Shown here: positions 35,339 to 44,725 of the stretch, in pieces
How the letters are laid out: every line of letters starts with the position of its first letter
Numbering within the stretch: position 1 is the first letter of the stretch
Origin: JADJEI01 sp035328465
GTDB taxonomy: Bacteria > Bacteroidota > Ignavibacteria > Ignavibacteriales > Ignavibacteriaceae
Length of the DNA stretch: 62,565 nucleotides
Assembly (NCBI GenBank): GCA_035328465.1
Contig: DAOLIQ010000010.1
Coordinates: forward strand, 1 to 62,565
Direction: 5' to 3'
Made by a program: the position numbers and the translations under genes
Notes under the pieces: generated by a model
The model's database searches: none
The model's input: only the letters and a program-made list of their open reading frames with translations
Told to the model about the DNA's origin: nothing

Positions 35339-35449
35339 ATTAAGATGAATATAGTAGTGAGAAGGTTTGAAAACGGGACATGAATTATGGTCTTAAAATT
35401 TTGACTTTTTAAAGAATAAAATAAATTAAAGACATATTATTTTTCACTA

Positions 35450-35749
35450 TCAACCAACCTCAAACATTGTTGAATATTTAGTAGTGTTTTTATTTGTCAG
35501 GTCGCTAAGTTTTCCAATTAGAATATTTATTCGTTCATTATTATTATCATCAAAAGCTTCGTATGCTTCTAAAGTACTGAACTCATAAATCTCCTGATAC
35601 TGCAAAGATTTTCCTTTAACTTCATAAACAGAATATTTTTCTAGACCCTCTGCTTTCAAAAGAGTCTTTAGCTCTTTCACAACTGAAAGATATGCATCTT
35701 TGTTTGTTTGTTCAACTTCATACTGTACTGAAAAAATAACTTTAGCCAT
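35450..35749 (-). CDS. Small dimeric alpha-beta-barrel-like protein
   Basis: 99 residues, no signal peptide. The pattern VIFSVQYEVE ... YLSVVKELKTLL ... YSVYEVKGKSLQYQEIYEFSTLEAYEAFDD resembles ABM/NIPSNAP-type ferredoxin-like folds that dimerise, but I cannot assign a family with certainty. It precedes the cytochrome cluster by 111 bases and follows dapF by 14 bases on the same strand, so it is more likely co-transcribed with dapF. Confidence 0.6.
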   Translation of the reverse strand: MAKVIFSVQYEVEQTNKDAYLSVVKELKTLLKAEGLEKYSVYEVKGKSLQYQEIYEFSTLEAYEAFDDNNNERINILIGKLSDLTNKNTTKYSTMFEVG

Positions 35750-35763
35750 TAACTCTCCATTTG

Positions 35764-36630
35764 TTATTGATATTTTTCCGCCGAGAATGTCCCATCAAAG
35801 GTTATTTCGGCAGGACCAGTTATAGAAATATTTTTAAATTTTTGTTCTATGATTTCAAAGTTTACAATTAGTTCATCACCGCCGAAAGTTATTAATTTTA
35901 TAGGCGGCTTTAATCCATCAGTTAAATATGCAATCAGCGCAGAAGCTACCGAACCCGTTCCGCAAGCAAAGGTTTCATCCTCAACACCTCGTTCAAAAGT
36001 TCTGATGTAAATTTTATCATCAACTATGTTAATAAAATTTACGTTCGTACCGGCAGGATAAAACTCAGGTAAATTTCTAATTTCTTTGCCAAAATTAAAT
36101 ACTGGAAATGTTCGGGTATCGCTATAAAAAATTCCAGGATTTTTTGAATCTACCAGTACATCTTTTATCTTCACAACCACATGCGGCGACCCGGTATCAG
36201 CATAGCAAGCTGTTATCAATTGATTGCCTGCCTTAACTTTAAAATTCAGTTTGACATTTTTCGGGCTGTTCAGATTGAATTTAACCCTGCCGTTTTTAAA
36301 CACTTCGCCGCTGTATCGAACGCCATCAGATTGGAATAAGTAACTGCTTTTGTTTTTGAAAAGGTTTTCACTTACATACTTTAATGCGCAGCGAGCACCA
36401 TTGGCACAAAGAGTCCCGGTGGAACCATCAGCATTAAAATATTCCATATCAAAATCAAATTCCCTTGATGAAGCAATTGTGATCACTCCATCTGCTCCAA
36501 TTCCAAAGCGTCTATTGCAAATTTTATTAATTACAGATTTTGAAAGAACTAATTGCTTATTAATATCTTTACTGATAATCACAAAGTCATTACCAGCGCC
36601 GGACATTTTTGTAAAAATAATTTTACTCAT
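35764..36630 (-). CDS. dapF: Diaminopimelate epimerase
   Basis: Converts LL- to meso-diaminopimelate for lysine and peptidoglycan. MSGAGNDFVII near the start, the first catalytic Cys in NGARCALKY and the second in FACGTGSVAS are all present, with GSPHVVV between. The ATG at 36630 gives 288 residues, within the normal range; a TTG four codons earlier is also in frame. No other lysine-pathway gene is in the window. Confidence 0.95.
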   Translation of the reverse strand: MSKIIFTKMSGAGNDFVIISKDINKQLVLSKSVINKICNRRFGIGADGVITIASSREFDFDMEYFNADGSTGTLCANGARCALKYVSENLFKNKSSYLFQSDGVRYSGEVFKNGRVKFNLNSPKNVKLNFKVKAGNQLITACYADTGSPHVVVKIKDVLVDSKNPGIFYSDTRTFPVFNFGKEIRNLPEFYPAGTNVNFINIVDDKIYIRTFERGVEDETFACGTGSVASALIAYLTDGLKPPIKLITFGGDELIVNFEIIEQKFKNISITGPAEITFDGTFSAEKYQ

Positions 36631-36841
36631 TTCTATATGCAATTTAGCCCATTACCATTTGCATATCAATAAAAATATTAGTTCAAGACAGGATAAAATT
36701 TCTTAATTGACACTTGATTAGTAAAAAAAAGAATTCCTTTTTAGATAGGATGATCACAATTAATTCATCATTGAAGATTAATTGAAACTCATCCAATTGG
36801 TTTTGAAATTTGAGTGAAAAAAGATTTGTAGAACTGCTAAC

Positions 36842-37195
36842 TCAGTTGAAACTTCTCATCATCATCATAACTTCTTGAGCAACTTTTTGGTTATACTCGA
36901 AAGTCAATTTTTTATAATTAACGAGATCCACGATTGTGCCGATAAGACAAAGACCGCCTGTTAGGAGGTATAGAATTCCTAACCCTATATTCCCAAGTAC
37001 AAAACGATGAATACCGGCAATACCAAGAAATCCAATTAACGCCATGATTAATATCATTGTCGGATCTTTTCGCCGGGAAACATAAACGCTTGCGAACTGC
37101 TGCGCTTTTGTATCATCCATATCTTTTAATATGTTTTGAACAAAAAGCATTTCTTCACCCTCAAGACTTGGAAGGAATTGTAGGATATTTGCCAT
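36842..37195 (-). CDS. TM2-domain membrane protein
   Basis: 117 residues. A cytoplasmic N-terminal third is followed by the TM2 domain: two hydrophobic helices around the motif GIAGIHRFVLGNIGLGILYLLTGG and a GTIVDLV end. TM2 proteins are widespread with mostly unknown function. Its start lies 35 bases inside the preceding DUF2752 gene, so the two membrane proteins are translationally linked. Confidence 0.85.
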   Translation of the reverse strand: MANILQFLPSLEGEEMLFVQNILKDMDDTKAQQFASVYVSRRKDPTMILIMALIGFLGIAGIHRFVLGNIGLGILYLLTGGLCLIGTIVDLVNYKKLTFEYNQKVAQEVMMMMRSFN

Positions 37196-37538
37196 GATAA
37201 CTCCAGATTTTTGTTTTGTGTGTTTTGATTAAAAAGAAAATTGAATTCGCGCCTAAAAGCTCCGCAATTCTAAAAATAATTATTATCAGTGCGGGTATTC
37301 CTAATGGATGAATCGAAAATGATTCTACTATTTTTAGATGAAAAATATTTATTATCGAACTACCCAATCCACATCCTGGGCAATAGTCAAGCCCTAGATT
37401 TTTGAGCGGACAAATTGTGAAATGACTTGCTGAATTTAATGGGCTAAATGCCAGATATGCTAATCCAACCAGCCAAAAAATTAATTCGGTGTTTAGATTT
37501 CTAAAAAAAATATTTAGTTTATTAAAAATGCGCTTCAC
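37161..37538 (-). CDS. DUF2752-type membrane protein
   Basis: 125 residues with three predicted hydrophobic segments. It carries the DUF2752 hallmark CPLKNLGLDYCPGCGLG (about 43-59), with CPGCG giving a cysteine cluster that could bind metal, followed by SIHPLGI. Start codon GTG. The function of the family is unknown; it often neighbours TM2 proteins, as here, where the two genes overlap by 35 bases. The C-terminus (after about 105) is basic. Confidence 0.8.
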   Translation of the reverse strand: MKRIFNKLNIFFRNLNTELIFWLVGLAYLAFSPLNSASHFTICPLKNLGLDYCPGCGLGSSIINIFHLKIVESFSIHPLGIPALIIIIFRIAELLGANSIFFLIKTHKTKIWSYHGKYPTIPSKS

Positions 37539-37666
37539 AATCTGGAATAATTAATAGAATTTTTTCGTCTTTTATTAAGTGATATGTTAAACATAGAAAG
37601 TTAATCTCAATTTGTCAACAAGTAATTACTCCAAAGGAGTCTTTTTAAATTGAACGGAATTTTGAC

Positions 37667-38845
37667 GTGTTAAAGAATTCAATCATAATTTTATTTTTTA
37701 TTATTTATCATCCATTTATTTTTTCACAATTCACCACATTCACATCGCTTGATTATGTCGGGAATAATAATCCAAGACAAACACTTGATATTTACATGCC
37801 TGACGGGCTCACTCAAAAAACGCCACTAATTATTTTTATTCACGGAGGGGGATGGCATTCGGGAGGTACGGAAAATGCATTGGCTTGGTGTGATACATTA
37901 TTAGCTAATAATTTTATTGTTGCAGCTATTAATTATAGATTTAGTCAAGACTCTATCTTTCCTGCACAGATTTATGACTGCAAAGCTGCCGTAAGGTGGT
38001 TAAAAGCAAACGCCGATTTATATTCGATTGATACTTCAAAAATAGGGCTTATCGGTGTTTCAGCAGGCGCTCATTTGGCATCTTTGATCGGTCTTTCTTC
38101 AGATGTTCCTCTGCTTGAAGACCTTTCTCAAGGAAACAGTGATTTTAATAGCAAAGTAAATGCAGTAGTTGATTTTTATGGACCATCAAATTTGCTGGAG
38201 ATGAGTGATTATTCCGGCTCAGATTGTCCAAGCCCAAGAAATTATGATGAGGAAGGTTCTGTAGTCACTCAGCTGCTAGGATGCATTGCTGCAAATTGCC
38301 CTGAGACAGCATTATTGGCAAGTCCGATTAGTTATGTTGATAGTGATGACCCGCCATTTTTAATTTATCATGGAACGAGCGATTGTGTTGTCCCAAATAA
38401 TCAGAGCATTAAGCTGTATTCAAAATTGTTAGAAAATAATGTTGATGCACATTTAAATATAATTGAAGGAGTTGCCCACGGTGATTCAATCTTTTATAAT
38501 TCCAATTCTAAAATTGAAGTTCTGAATTTCTTTAATGAAAAGTTATACAACATTTGCCAAGCTTGCGATTCATCAATAACAGATACCGGAAATGACATAA
38601 AAGTTTTCCCAAATCCATTCAATTCAATTACAACAATTGAGTATTATTTGAATGCTGATGATATTATAAACCTTAGTGTATATAATGTGCTCGGTGAAAA
38701 AATTAAAAATTTATTAAATGAATTTCAGAGCGCCGGTAAACATTTTTTTGTTATAAATTTAGCAACTTTCCCAAGCGGTATATATTTTGTATCTCTAATA
38801 ACAGCGCAAAACATATTCTCAAAAAAAATTATTTTGATCAAATGA
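37667..38845 (+). CDS. Secreted alpha/beta-hydrolase (carboxylesterase) with T9SS sorting domain
   Basis: 392 residues. A signal peptide (1-20) precedes an esterase of the BD-FAE/HSL-like type with the oxyanion motif HGGGWHSGG (about 55-63), nucleophile GVSAGAHLAS and a late VAHGDS histidine. An 80-residue type A sorting domain follows, starting VFPNPFNSITTIEY and ending KKIILIK. It should be exported by Sec, moved out by the type IX system and cut or anchored at the surface. A role in polymer ester hydrolysis is inferred. The start is GTG, with GAACGGA about 10 bases upstream. Confidence 0.85.
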   Translation: MLKNSIIILFFIIYHPFIFSQFTTFTSLDYVGNNNPRQTLDIYMPDGLTQKTPLIIFIHGGGWHSGGTENALAWCDTLLANNFIVAAINYRFSQDSIFPAQIYDCKAAVRWLKANADLYSIDTSKIGLIGVSAGAHLASLIGLSSDVPLLEDLSQGNSDFNSKVNAVVDFYGPSNLLEMSDYSGSDCPSPRNYDEEGSVVTQLLGCIAANCPETALLASPISYVDSDDPPFLIYHGTSDCVVPNNQSIKLYSKLLENNVDAHLNIIEGVAHGDSIFYNSNSKIEVLNFFNEKLYNICQACDSSITDTGNDIKVFPNPFNSITTIEYYLNADDIINLSVYNVLGEKIKNLLNEFQSAGKHFFVINLATFPSGIYFVSLITAQNIFSKKIILIK

Positions 38846-38846
38846 A

Positions 38847-39488
38847 TTATTTTTTTAATAGTTTGAACGCGTGTGTCCAATTATTATTCTTGAAGCCATA
38901 AATAATCCAGAGATGCGCAAAAGCCTCAAGAAAAAAAGACTGACTGATATCGCCGATATCAATGACGCTGCCCCATCCCCACTGCATCGCAATATCATTT
39001 ACAAAAGCTTTGGCTTCCCTATCATTACCAGCGATAAATAAATCGGGGACACCTTCTTCGCGCGGAGCGTTAATCATTATATATGCTGAAATGGTATTAA
39101 ACGCTTTAACAACTTTCGCATCCGGCAGCATTTTTTGAATCTGTTCACCTCCGGAGTTGCCGAGTGTGGCTGCAAACTTTGGCGGAACACCTTGAGAAAA
39201 ATCAAGAGGATTAGTAACATCAATAACAATTTTATTTGAAATATTTTCTATCCCCGCCAATTTAATTGCGTTCATTGTTCCAGCCCAGTTTGTGGCGATT
39301 ACAATTACTTCTCCAAATATTGCAGCTTCTTGAAAACTACCTGAATTAGCACTCCCGCCTACGGAATTTTTCCATTCAACAAGTTTAGTTTCATCACGCG
39401 TACCTATCATAACTTGGTGTCCAAGCTTTAGGAATCCATTCCCGAGTTGCTGTCCTACTGTTCCAGAACCAATAATTCCAATTTTCAT
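38847..39488 (-). CDS. NADPH-dependent F420-reductase-like dinucleotide-binding protein
   Basis: 213 residues of the COG2085 family. The N-terminal Rossmann loop GIIGSGTVGQQLG is followed by GHQVMIGTRDETKL (the TR suits NADP) and VIDVTNPLDFSQG, then a C-terminal helical part. Some members reduce coenzyme F420; in bacteria without F420 they are mostly uncharacterised. It is convergent with the esterase gene, one base apart. Confidence 0.82.
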   Translation of the reverse strand: MKIGIIGSGTVGQQLGNGFLKLGHQVMIGTRDETKLVEWKNSVGGSANSGSFQEAAIFGEVIVIATNWAGTMNAIKLAGIENISNKIVIDVTNPLDFSQGVPPKFAATLGNSGGEQIQKMLPDAKVVKAFNTISAYIMINAPREEGVPDLFIAGNDREAKAFVNDIAMQWGWGSVIDIGDISQSFFLEAFAHLWIIYGFKNNNWTHAFKLLKK

Positions 39489-39737
39489 AATGACTCCATG
39501 TTGATAATTTGAAATGAACTTTATTAAAAATAATCAACTTCAGACAACGAACAAGCGAAAATATTCGCTGAATAATTCCGATTAAATTCATCTATTGGTA
39601 ATATCATTGCGTCATTTAAGGTTTATCTTCATCATTTATATACCAATGTTTTATTTTATCAGGTCAGTATTTCTATTGCAATTATTCGATGGTATTATCT
39701 TAGATTACTAATTGAAAACTTATTAATAAAAAGGATA

Positions 39738-41546
39738 ATGATTTTAATGCACACTTTTCATATCCCTGTGATGGGATTAGCATTCACAATTGACACACCG
39801 GTTAAAGCCGCACCTTATGGTATTTCTTCAGTAATATCAATAGTTGATGATGGACTTATCGAAAAAATGCGGGAATATTATTGCAATAAAATTGGTCTCC
39901 CCTATTCATTCATTTCTGAAAAAGTAAAAGACTCAAGAGCCGAAAGAATTACAAATTATCTAAATCTAATTCATCATATTGTAACCGAAAAGTTTGAAGA
40001 AGTCAAAGATTCGATTCGTACAAAAGGTGAAGATATTTACAAGCTAATTGAAATGCTTCCCGACTATTCTGAAGTAAAGAAAAAGTTCCATGATCTGGTG
40101 GAAAGTGGAAATGTCATGAAGCAGGATATTCAAAATTGGCTAAATGAAAATATTCACGCGGGAAATATTGATGTTAATATTATGACAAAAGTTGACAACG
40201 AAAATTTTCATGGCGATGAAAAACTTCCTATTGAGTTTAATGATGCACATGCGGCTTTAAGGGGATTTGCGAAGAGCAAATTAAATTCTTCACTCGTTCT
40301 TTCTGCAGGAATGAACCCGAGATTGTACAGCTACATAGAAAAGTTTGAAGATTTTTATCCTGATATCAATGGTTATCTTCCTAAGAAAATAACATTAAAA
40401 GTCAGCGATTATCGCTCTGCGATTATCCAAGGAAAGTTTTTAGCTAAAAAAGGGTTGTGGGTTTCTGAGTATCGAATTGAATCCGGACTTAATTGCGGTG
40501 GGCATGCATTTGCGAGCGATGGTTTTCTATTAGGTCCGATCCTGGAAGAGTTTAAAAATAATCGAGCGGAATTAATTGAAATTACTTATGATATTTACGT
40601 CAAGGCTCTGACAAATAAGAATCGATTTTATCCCGCCTTACCACCTTCAACAAAAATAACTGCACAAGGTGGTGTAGGTACTTCTAAGGAACATAATTTT
40701 TTATTGAATTATTATCAACTCGATTCGGTAGGGTGGGGAACCCCATTTTTACTTGTTCCGGAAGTTACTAATGTTGATACTCAAACACTGGAGCTTCTTC
40801 GAAAAGCCAGAGAAGAAGATTTGTATCTAAGTAATATTTCTCCTCTTGGCGTTCCATTCAATAGTATTAGAAATAATTCTCAGGATGTCGAAAAGATTGA
40901 GCTTGTAAATAAGGGACGACCCGGCAGTTCTTGTCCAAAAAAATTTTTAACATTCAATAATGAATTCACTAAGGAATCAATTTGTACTGCTTCCCGCCAA
41001 TATCAGTTTTTAAAAATCAAAGAACTTGATGATAAAAATTTAGATGAATCAACTCGTCAAATTGAGTTTAACAAAATCGTTGATAAAACATGTATTTGCG
41101 TTGGTCTTGGCAATGCTGCTCTACTAAATAACAATATCGAAATAAAAGGGAAAAGCATTGGGGTGTCTGTTTGTCCAGGTCCAAACATGGCATATTTTGA
41201 TAAAATCTTATCTTTAAAACAAATGGTTGACCATATCTATGGAAGAAAAAATTTCATTGATGAAACTAATCGTCCTAATTTTTTTATAAAAGAATTAAAA
41301 TTGTATATAAACTATTTAAAACGACTTATTAGCGAATGCGGGTCTAGCATTACCGAAAAGCAAGCTAAATATTTTGAGTTATTTGCTGAGAATCTTAGCA
41401 GTGGAATTGAATATTACAGAACTCTGTATCTAGAACAGAAAGACAAGTACAGGCACTTCAAAGATAATTTTTTAGATGAATTAGAAATCCTTTCGAATGA
41501 ATTAAAAAGTATTTTCCAAGAAAATTTGGTAATATCTGATTTATGA
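39738..41546 (+). CDS. Unrecognised 602-residue protein with conserved-looking Cys/Gly motifs
   Basis: I do not recognise a family. There is no signal peptide and no clear TM segment. Notable stretches are GLNCGGHAFASDGFLLGP (about 253-270), AQGGVGTSKEHNFLL (about 310-324), TCICVGLGNAALL (about 454-466) and VSVCPGPNMAYF (about 478-489). The Gly-rich loops and four or more cysteines suggest a cofactor-binding enzyme, perhaps a TIM-barrel flavin or Fe-S type, but this is inference. The last third is helical and charged. AAGGA precedes the ATG at 39738; an ATG three codons on is possible. It is monocistronic, with 249 bases upstream and tmRNA downstream. Confidence 0.7.
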   Translation: MILMHTFHIPVMGLAFTIDTPVKAAPYGISSVISIVDDGLIEKMREYYCNKIGLPYSFISEKVKDSRAERITNYLNLIHHIVTEKFEEVKDSIRTKGEDIYKLIEMLPDYSEVKKKFHDLVESGNVMKQDIQNWLNENIHAGNIDVNIMTKVDNENFHGDEKLPIEFNDAHAALRGFAKSKLNSSLVLSAGMNPRLYSYIEKFEDFYPDINGYLPKKITLKVSDYRSAIIQGKFLAKKGLWVSEYRIESGLNCGGHAFASDGFLLGPILEEFKNNRAELIEITYDIYVKALTNKNRFYPALPPSTKITAQGGVGTSKEHNFLLNYYQLDSVGWGTPFLLVPEVTNVDTQTLELLRKAREEDLYLSNISPLGVPFNSIRNNSQDVEKIELVNKGRPGSSCPKKFLTFNNEFTKESICTASRQYQFLKIKELDDKNLDESTRQIEFNKIVDKTCICVGLGNAALLNNNIEIKGKSIGVSVCPGPNMAYFDKILSLKQMVDHIYGRKNFIDETNRPNFFIKELKLYINYLKRLISECGSSITEKQAKYFELFAENLSSGIEYYRTLYLEQKDKYRHFKDNFLDELEILSNELKSIFQENLVISDL

Positions 41547-41619
41547 TCTGATATCGTGCTTATTAAATATAAGCATTGCAAAATCATAGTTTCATATTAT
41601 CAACAATACCAAACTATTG

Positions 41620-41971
41620 TGGAGGTGGCGGGAGTCGAACCCGCGTCCGAAGCTAAGACCCAAGAAACTTCTACACACATAGTTTGTTTTATTTTGGCTC
41701 GAAGTTACAAAACAAACAAATCTTGCTTTGAGCCTGCTCATAAAAATTTCGCTTACATTATAAGAGCGATAATTTCAGCTATCACTTCTAAACGGCGTTC
41801 ATTCAATTCCCGAAGTGACCAGAATTGATAAACGGCTGCTATTTAATTAAGCAGCGAGGGCGTAATTATATTCGCCAGTTATTGTTTTTACCATTTGTTT
41901 AACGTGTAATCCGGTGAACACGGTGCGCAGTTTAATGCATCTTCAACCCCGTCGAGACCAATTTCACCCCC
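41620..41971 (-). ncRNA. ssrA: Transfer-messenger RNA (tmRNA), tag GEYNYALAA
   Basis: The 5' end GGGGGTGAAATTGG...GACGGGG pairs with the 3' end CACCTCC (one G-U) to form the tRNA-like acceptor, with the T-arm GCGGGTTCGACTCCCGC just inside. The tag frame (41847-41876) reads GGC GAA TAT AAT TAC GCC CTC GCT GCT TAA, that is GEYNYALAA. The length is about 352 bases. CCA is not encoded. smpB is not in the window. Confidence 0.95.
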
Positions 41972-42038
41972 GTAATAAGTTCTTAGTCGGCAGTCTTCAA
42001 TTTGGAAGAAAAAATTTAAGGCCCGCAGAAGTTAGAAA

Positions 42039-42587
42039 TTACGGAACCCATTTTATGTCGGGAATATTTGAATGCTTATTTTCATAACGAGAAAGAACAA
42101 AGAATAAATCTGAAATTCTATTTGTAAAAATAATAACATTCTCGTTGATTTGCTCAGTTCTTTTTAATTCCACTATTTCCCGCTCTGCTCTTCTAGCAAT
42201 TGTTCTGCAAATATGCAGCAATGCAGCTCCTTCTGAACCTCCCGGCAAAATAAAGTTTTTCAAATCATCAAGATTAGAGCTGAACTCGTCAATCCAATTT
42301 TCAACTTCGGTTATGTATTCGGGGGAAGTTCGCTGAATGTTTAATTTTTTATTTTTTTCTGAAGAAGGTGTTGCTAAATCAGATCCAACGATAAAAAGTT
42401 TATTCTGTAAGTTGAATAAAACTTCTTGTATTTTTTCGTTTTTTACTTTAGCGAGTGTTAAGCCAATGAATGAATTAAGTTCATCCAAGCTGCCATAAGC
42501 TTTAATTCTGATATTATTTTTCCCGACACGCTCCCCCCCGAAAAGACTAGTCTCTCCATTATCGCCCGTCTTAGTATAAATTTTCAT
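42039..42587 (-). CDS. pduO: Cob(I)alamin adenosyltransferase, PduO type
   Basis: Makes adenosylcobalamin from ATP and cob(I)alamin. The 182 residues open KIYTKTGDNGETSLFGGERV (the ATP-binding start of the PduO/MMAB class), then RIKAYGSLDELNSFIGL, and later ARRAEREIV and NRISDLFFVLSR. The stop of ygfZ overlaps its start by 4 bases. No other cobalamin genes are near, so it may serve salvage of imported B12. Confidence 0.93.
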   Translation of the reverse strand: MKIYTKTGDNGETSLFGGERVGKNNIRIKAYGSLDELNSFIGLTLAKVKNEKIQEVLFNLQNKLFIVGSDLATPSSEKNKKLNIQRTSPEYITEVENWIDEFSSNLDDLKNFILPGGSEGAALLHICRTIARRAEREIVELKRTEQINENVIIFTNRISDLFFVLSRYENKHSNIPDIKWVP

Positions 42588-43687
42588 TTCGTAAACGGAA
42601 GCTCGGAGACAATAATTTTTGTCTGTGTATTCGTGTTTAAATCTAAAATTAGTTCTGAGCCAGGGCTACAGAATGACTTTTTTATATAAGCTAATCCAAT
42701 TCGTTTTTTGAAGAACGGAGAATAACAAGATGAAGTCAGTATTCCAGCTTCTTCTCCCTGATCAGTTCTGATCATTTGCGGTAGAATCAATTCACTTGTA
42801 TTGTCTATCATTACCCCCACCAATTGTTTCTGCACTTTATCGTAAGTTTGTAGTCTCGCAATAACTTCCTGACCAATAAAACAACCTTTTGTAAAACTAA
42901 TATATTTTGTTAAACCGCTTTCATGCGGGTTGTATGTATCGTTGATTTCATTTGGTGCCGCTGGAATCCCTTGACCAATTCTATAAATGTTATATGCATC
43001 TTCTCCTATAAAACTAAAGTTGAACGGCGATTTTCTTTCTATTAAATATTTAATAATCTTCTGTGCGTTATTGAAATCGGAAAGTGTTATGAAGCTAATA
43101 GTACCATCATAATTTTCAACTTTTAGAATAAAGAACAACATCCCTTCTATATTTAATACTTTAAATGAATTCGTCTGCAGTGAATCAACAAAATCTCCGC
43201 ATAGCATGGAAACAAATGAAGCTGCCTGAGGTCCAAGGAACTCGAAAATTGTGTACTTCTCACCTGCATCATCTACTCTCACTTCATCGGTTACAATATA
43301 TTTTTTTGTCCAGTTCTTCACTTTTAGTTTATGCACTTTGCTGCAAAGTATTAATTGGAAGTCTTCAAAATTTATAAGCGTCACCAGATCAATTACCCTA
43401 CCCTTTTCTGTGGTAAAAATTGTTTTAGCAATTTGTTCTTTAGCAAGGTTTTTCAGATCGTTAGTTGTTATGCGATGCAGATAGTCAATCGAGTCTGCCC
43501 CTTTTAACTCTAGAACGCCAATATGCGAAATATTTCTGATCCCCACCCCATCATAAATTGATTCAAGCTCTCGCTCGGTCTCAGAGTAAACTTTAAATAT
43601 TCTTTCACCGTCAAGACCAAATGATTTAAACCCAATGGATTCCAAGTAATCCACTATAGAAATTTTTTCTAAAGCACCGTTGATCAT
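42584..43687 (-). CDS. ygfZ: Folate-binding YgfZ/GcvT-like protein
   Basis: 367 residues of the GcvT fold. The YgfZ signature K-G-C-[FY]-x-G-Q-E is present as KGCFIGQEV (about 274-282). This separates it from true aminomethyltransferase GcvT. YgfZ uses tetrahydrofolate and helps Fe-S enzyme maturation or repair and tRNA modification. An HRITTNDLKNL motif sits near residue 71. Overlaps the adenosyltransferase gene by 4 bases. Confidence 0.9.
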   Translation of the reverse strand: MINGALEKISIVDYLESIGFKSFGLDGERIFKVYSETERELESIYDGVGIRNISHIGVLELKGADSIDYLHRITTNDLKNLAKEQIAKTIFTTEKGRVIDLVTLINFEDFQLILCSKVHKLKVKNWTKKYIVTDEVRVDDAGEKYTIFEFLGPQAASFVSMLCGDFVDSLQTNSFKVLNIEGMLFFILKVENYDGTISFITLSDFNNAQKIIKYLIERKSPFNFSFIGEDAYNIYRIGQGIPAAPNEINDTYNPHESGLTKYISFTKGCFIGQEVIARLQTYDKVQKQLVGVMIDNTSELILPQMIRTDQGEEAGILTSSCYSPFFKKRIGLAYIKKSFCSPGSELILDLNTNTQTKIIVSELPFTK

Positions 43688-43837
43688 TTTTATCCTTTAG
43701 CCAGAATTATAAACATGTTTATCATTGAAAATATTAAATTGATTTTATGATAGAACGAACATCTAATATTTTCGCTGCAAAGATAAGTTGAATATTAGAT
43801 TTATAAAATAGTGTCATTTCATCGAATTGAAGAATCA

Positions 43838-44695
43838 TCAGTAAGGACGTACTTGACGAGAGTTTTTTGTATTGACATAAACACTGTCTTTCTCCCGCCA
43901 AATAAATGCTACCGAATCCCGTGAGAAAACTTTATCGCCGGTATCATAAAAAATATGCTCGTAATAATCAGGGAACTTATCGTTATTCACATTAGCAATC
44001 GTTCTTTCAAAATTTATCCCTTTATAAGTCATTAACAAATGCGGCTTAACCGTAAGTCCATCAACTAAAAAATAATTGTAATCAATATGACCTACGCCGC
44101 TGCCATAATGAAAATTAACTTTAATAAATTTTGTCCCTCTATAATTCCATCGGCTTAGAAAAAAGTTATTAAATCCTCCGTGTGAAGGGATGGGGGCTTC
44201 CCAGATCATTTGAAACTTTCCATCATTACATTTAAACAATGTAAGATAGAAAAATGCAGTGCCAAGTTTGGTACTGTCCAAATCAATAAAACTTTGATCA
44301 TAGCCAACAATATTCTTTGGCTCAATCAATCTCTCTCCCGGTTTTGATTTAGCAATAACAGTGAAAATATATTCCCCTGCATCATTATAATAAATAACTG
44401 CCGAACGAGGGATATCATAAGTAAGTTTTTTATCAACCTCTACGACATAAGTACCTTCGGGATAATTATTCAGCACATATTCCAGCAATGCAATTGTATC
44501 ACACTCGGTTCTGTTTGATGACTGCTTCTTCTTTAATTCAATATTATACTTTTGAATTTCAAAATCTTTTTGAGGGATATGCTCAACTTTTTCATTATAA
44601 TCAATCTCCGAGCCTTCTTCTTTTCCGGAATCACTGCAAGAAAAAAATAAAGCTGCAACAAGAATTGCTAAACTAATATTTAGATATCTCTTCAA
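43838..44695 (-). CDS. Hypothetical lipoprotein
   Basis: 285 residues. The N-terminus KRYLNISLAILVAALFFSC ends in a lipobox-like FFSC (Cys at 20) followed by SDSGKEEG. The remainder is a soluble mixed alpha/beta domain without a recognised motif. The start is a TTG, with no in-frame ATG before the signal peptide. Probably outer-membrane anchored. It lies between ygfZ and a dipeptidase gene on the same strand, 30 bases from the latter. Confidence 0.68.
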   Translation of the reverse strand: MKRYLNISLAILVAALFFSCSDSGKEEGSEIDYNEKVEHIPQKDFEIQKYNIELKKKQSSNRTECDTIALLEYVLNNYPEGTYVVEVDKKLTYDIPRSAVIYYNDAGEYIFTVIAKSKPGERLIEPKNIVGYDQSFIDLDSTKLGTAFFYLTLFKCNDGKFQMIWEAPIPSHGGFNNFFLSRWNYRGTKFIKVNFHYGSGVGHIDYNYFLVDGLTVKPHLLMTYKGINFERTIANVNNDKFPDYYEHIFYDTGDKVFSRDSVAFIWREKDSVYVNTKNSRQVRPY

Positions 44696-44725
44696 TTTTT
44701 AGATATAAACTGAATCTATAATTAT

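Noticed and set aside
41556..41828. A 90-residue open frame at the tmRNA locus
   Set aside because: It lies within the 3' part of the tmRNA on the other strand and has no protein features.
42584..43687. Aminomethyltransferase GcvT
   Set aside because: The KGCFIGQEV signature and the lack of gcvP nearby favour YgfZ.
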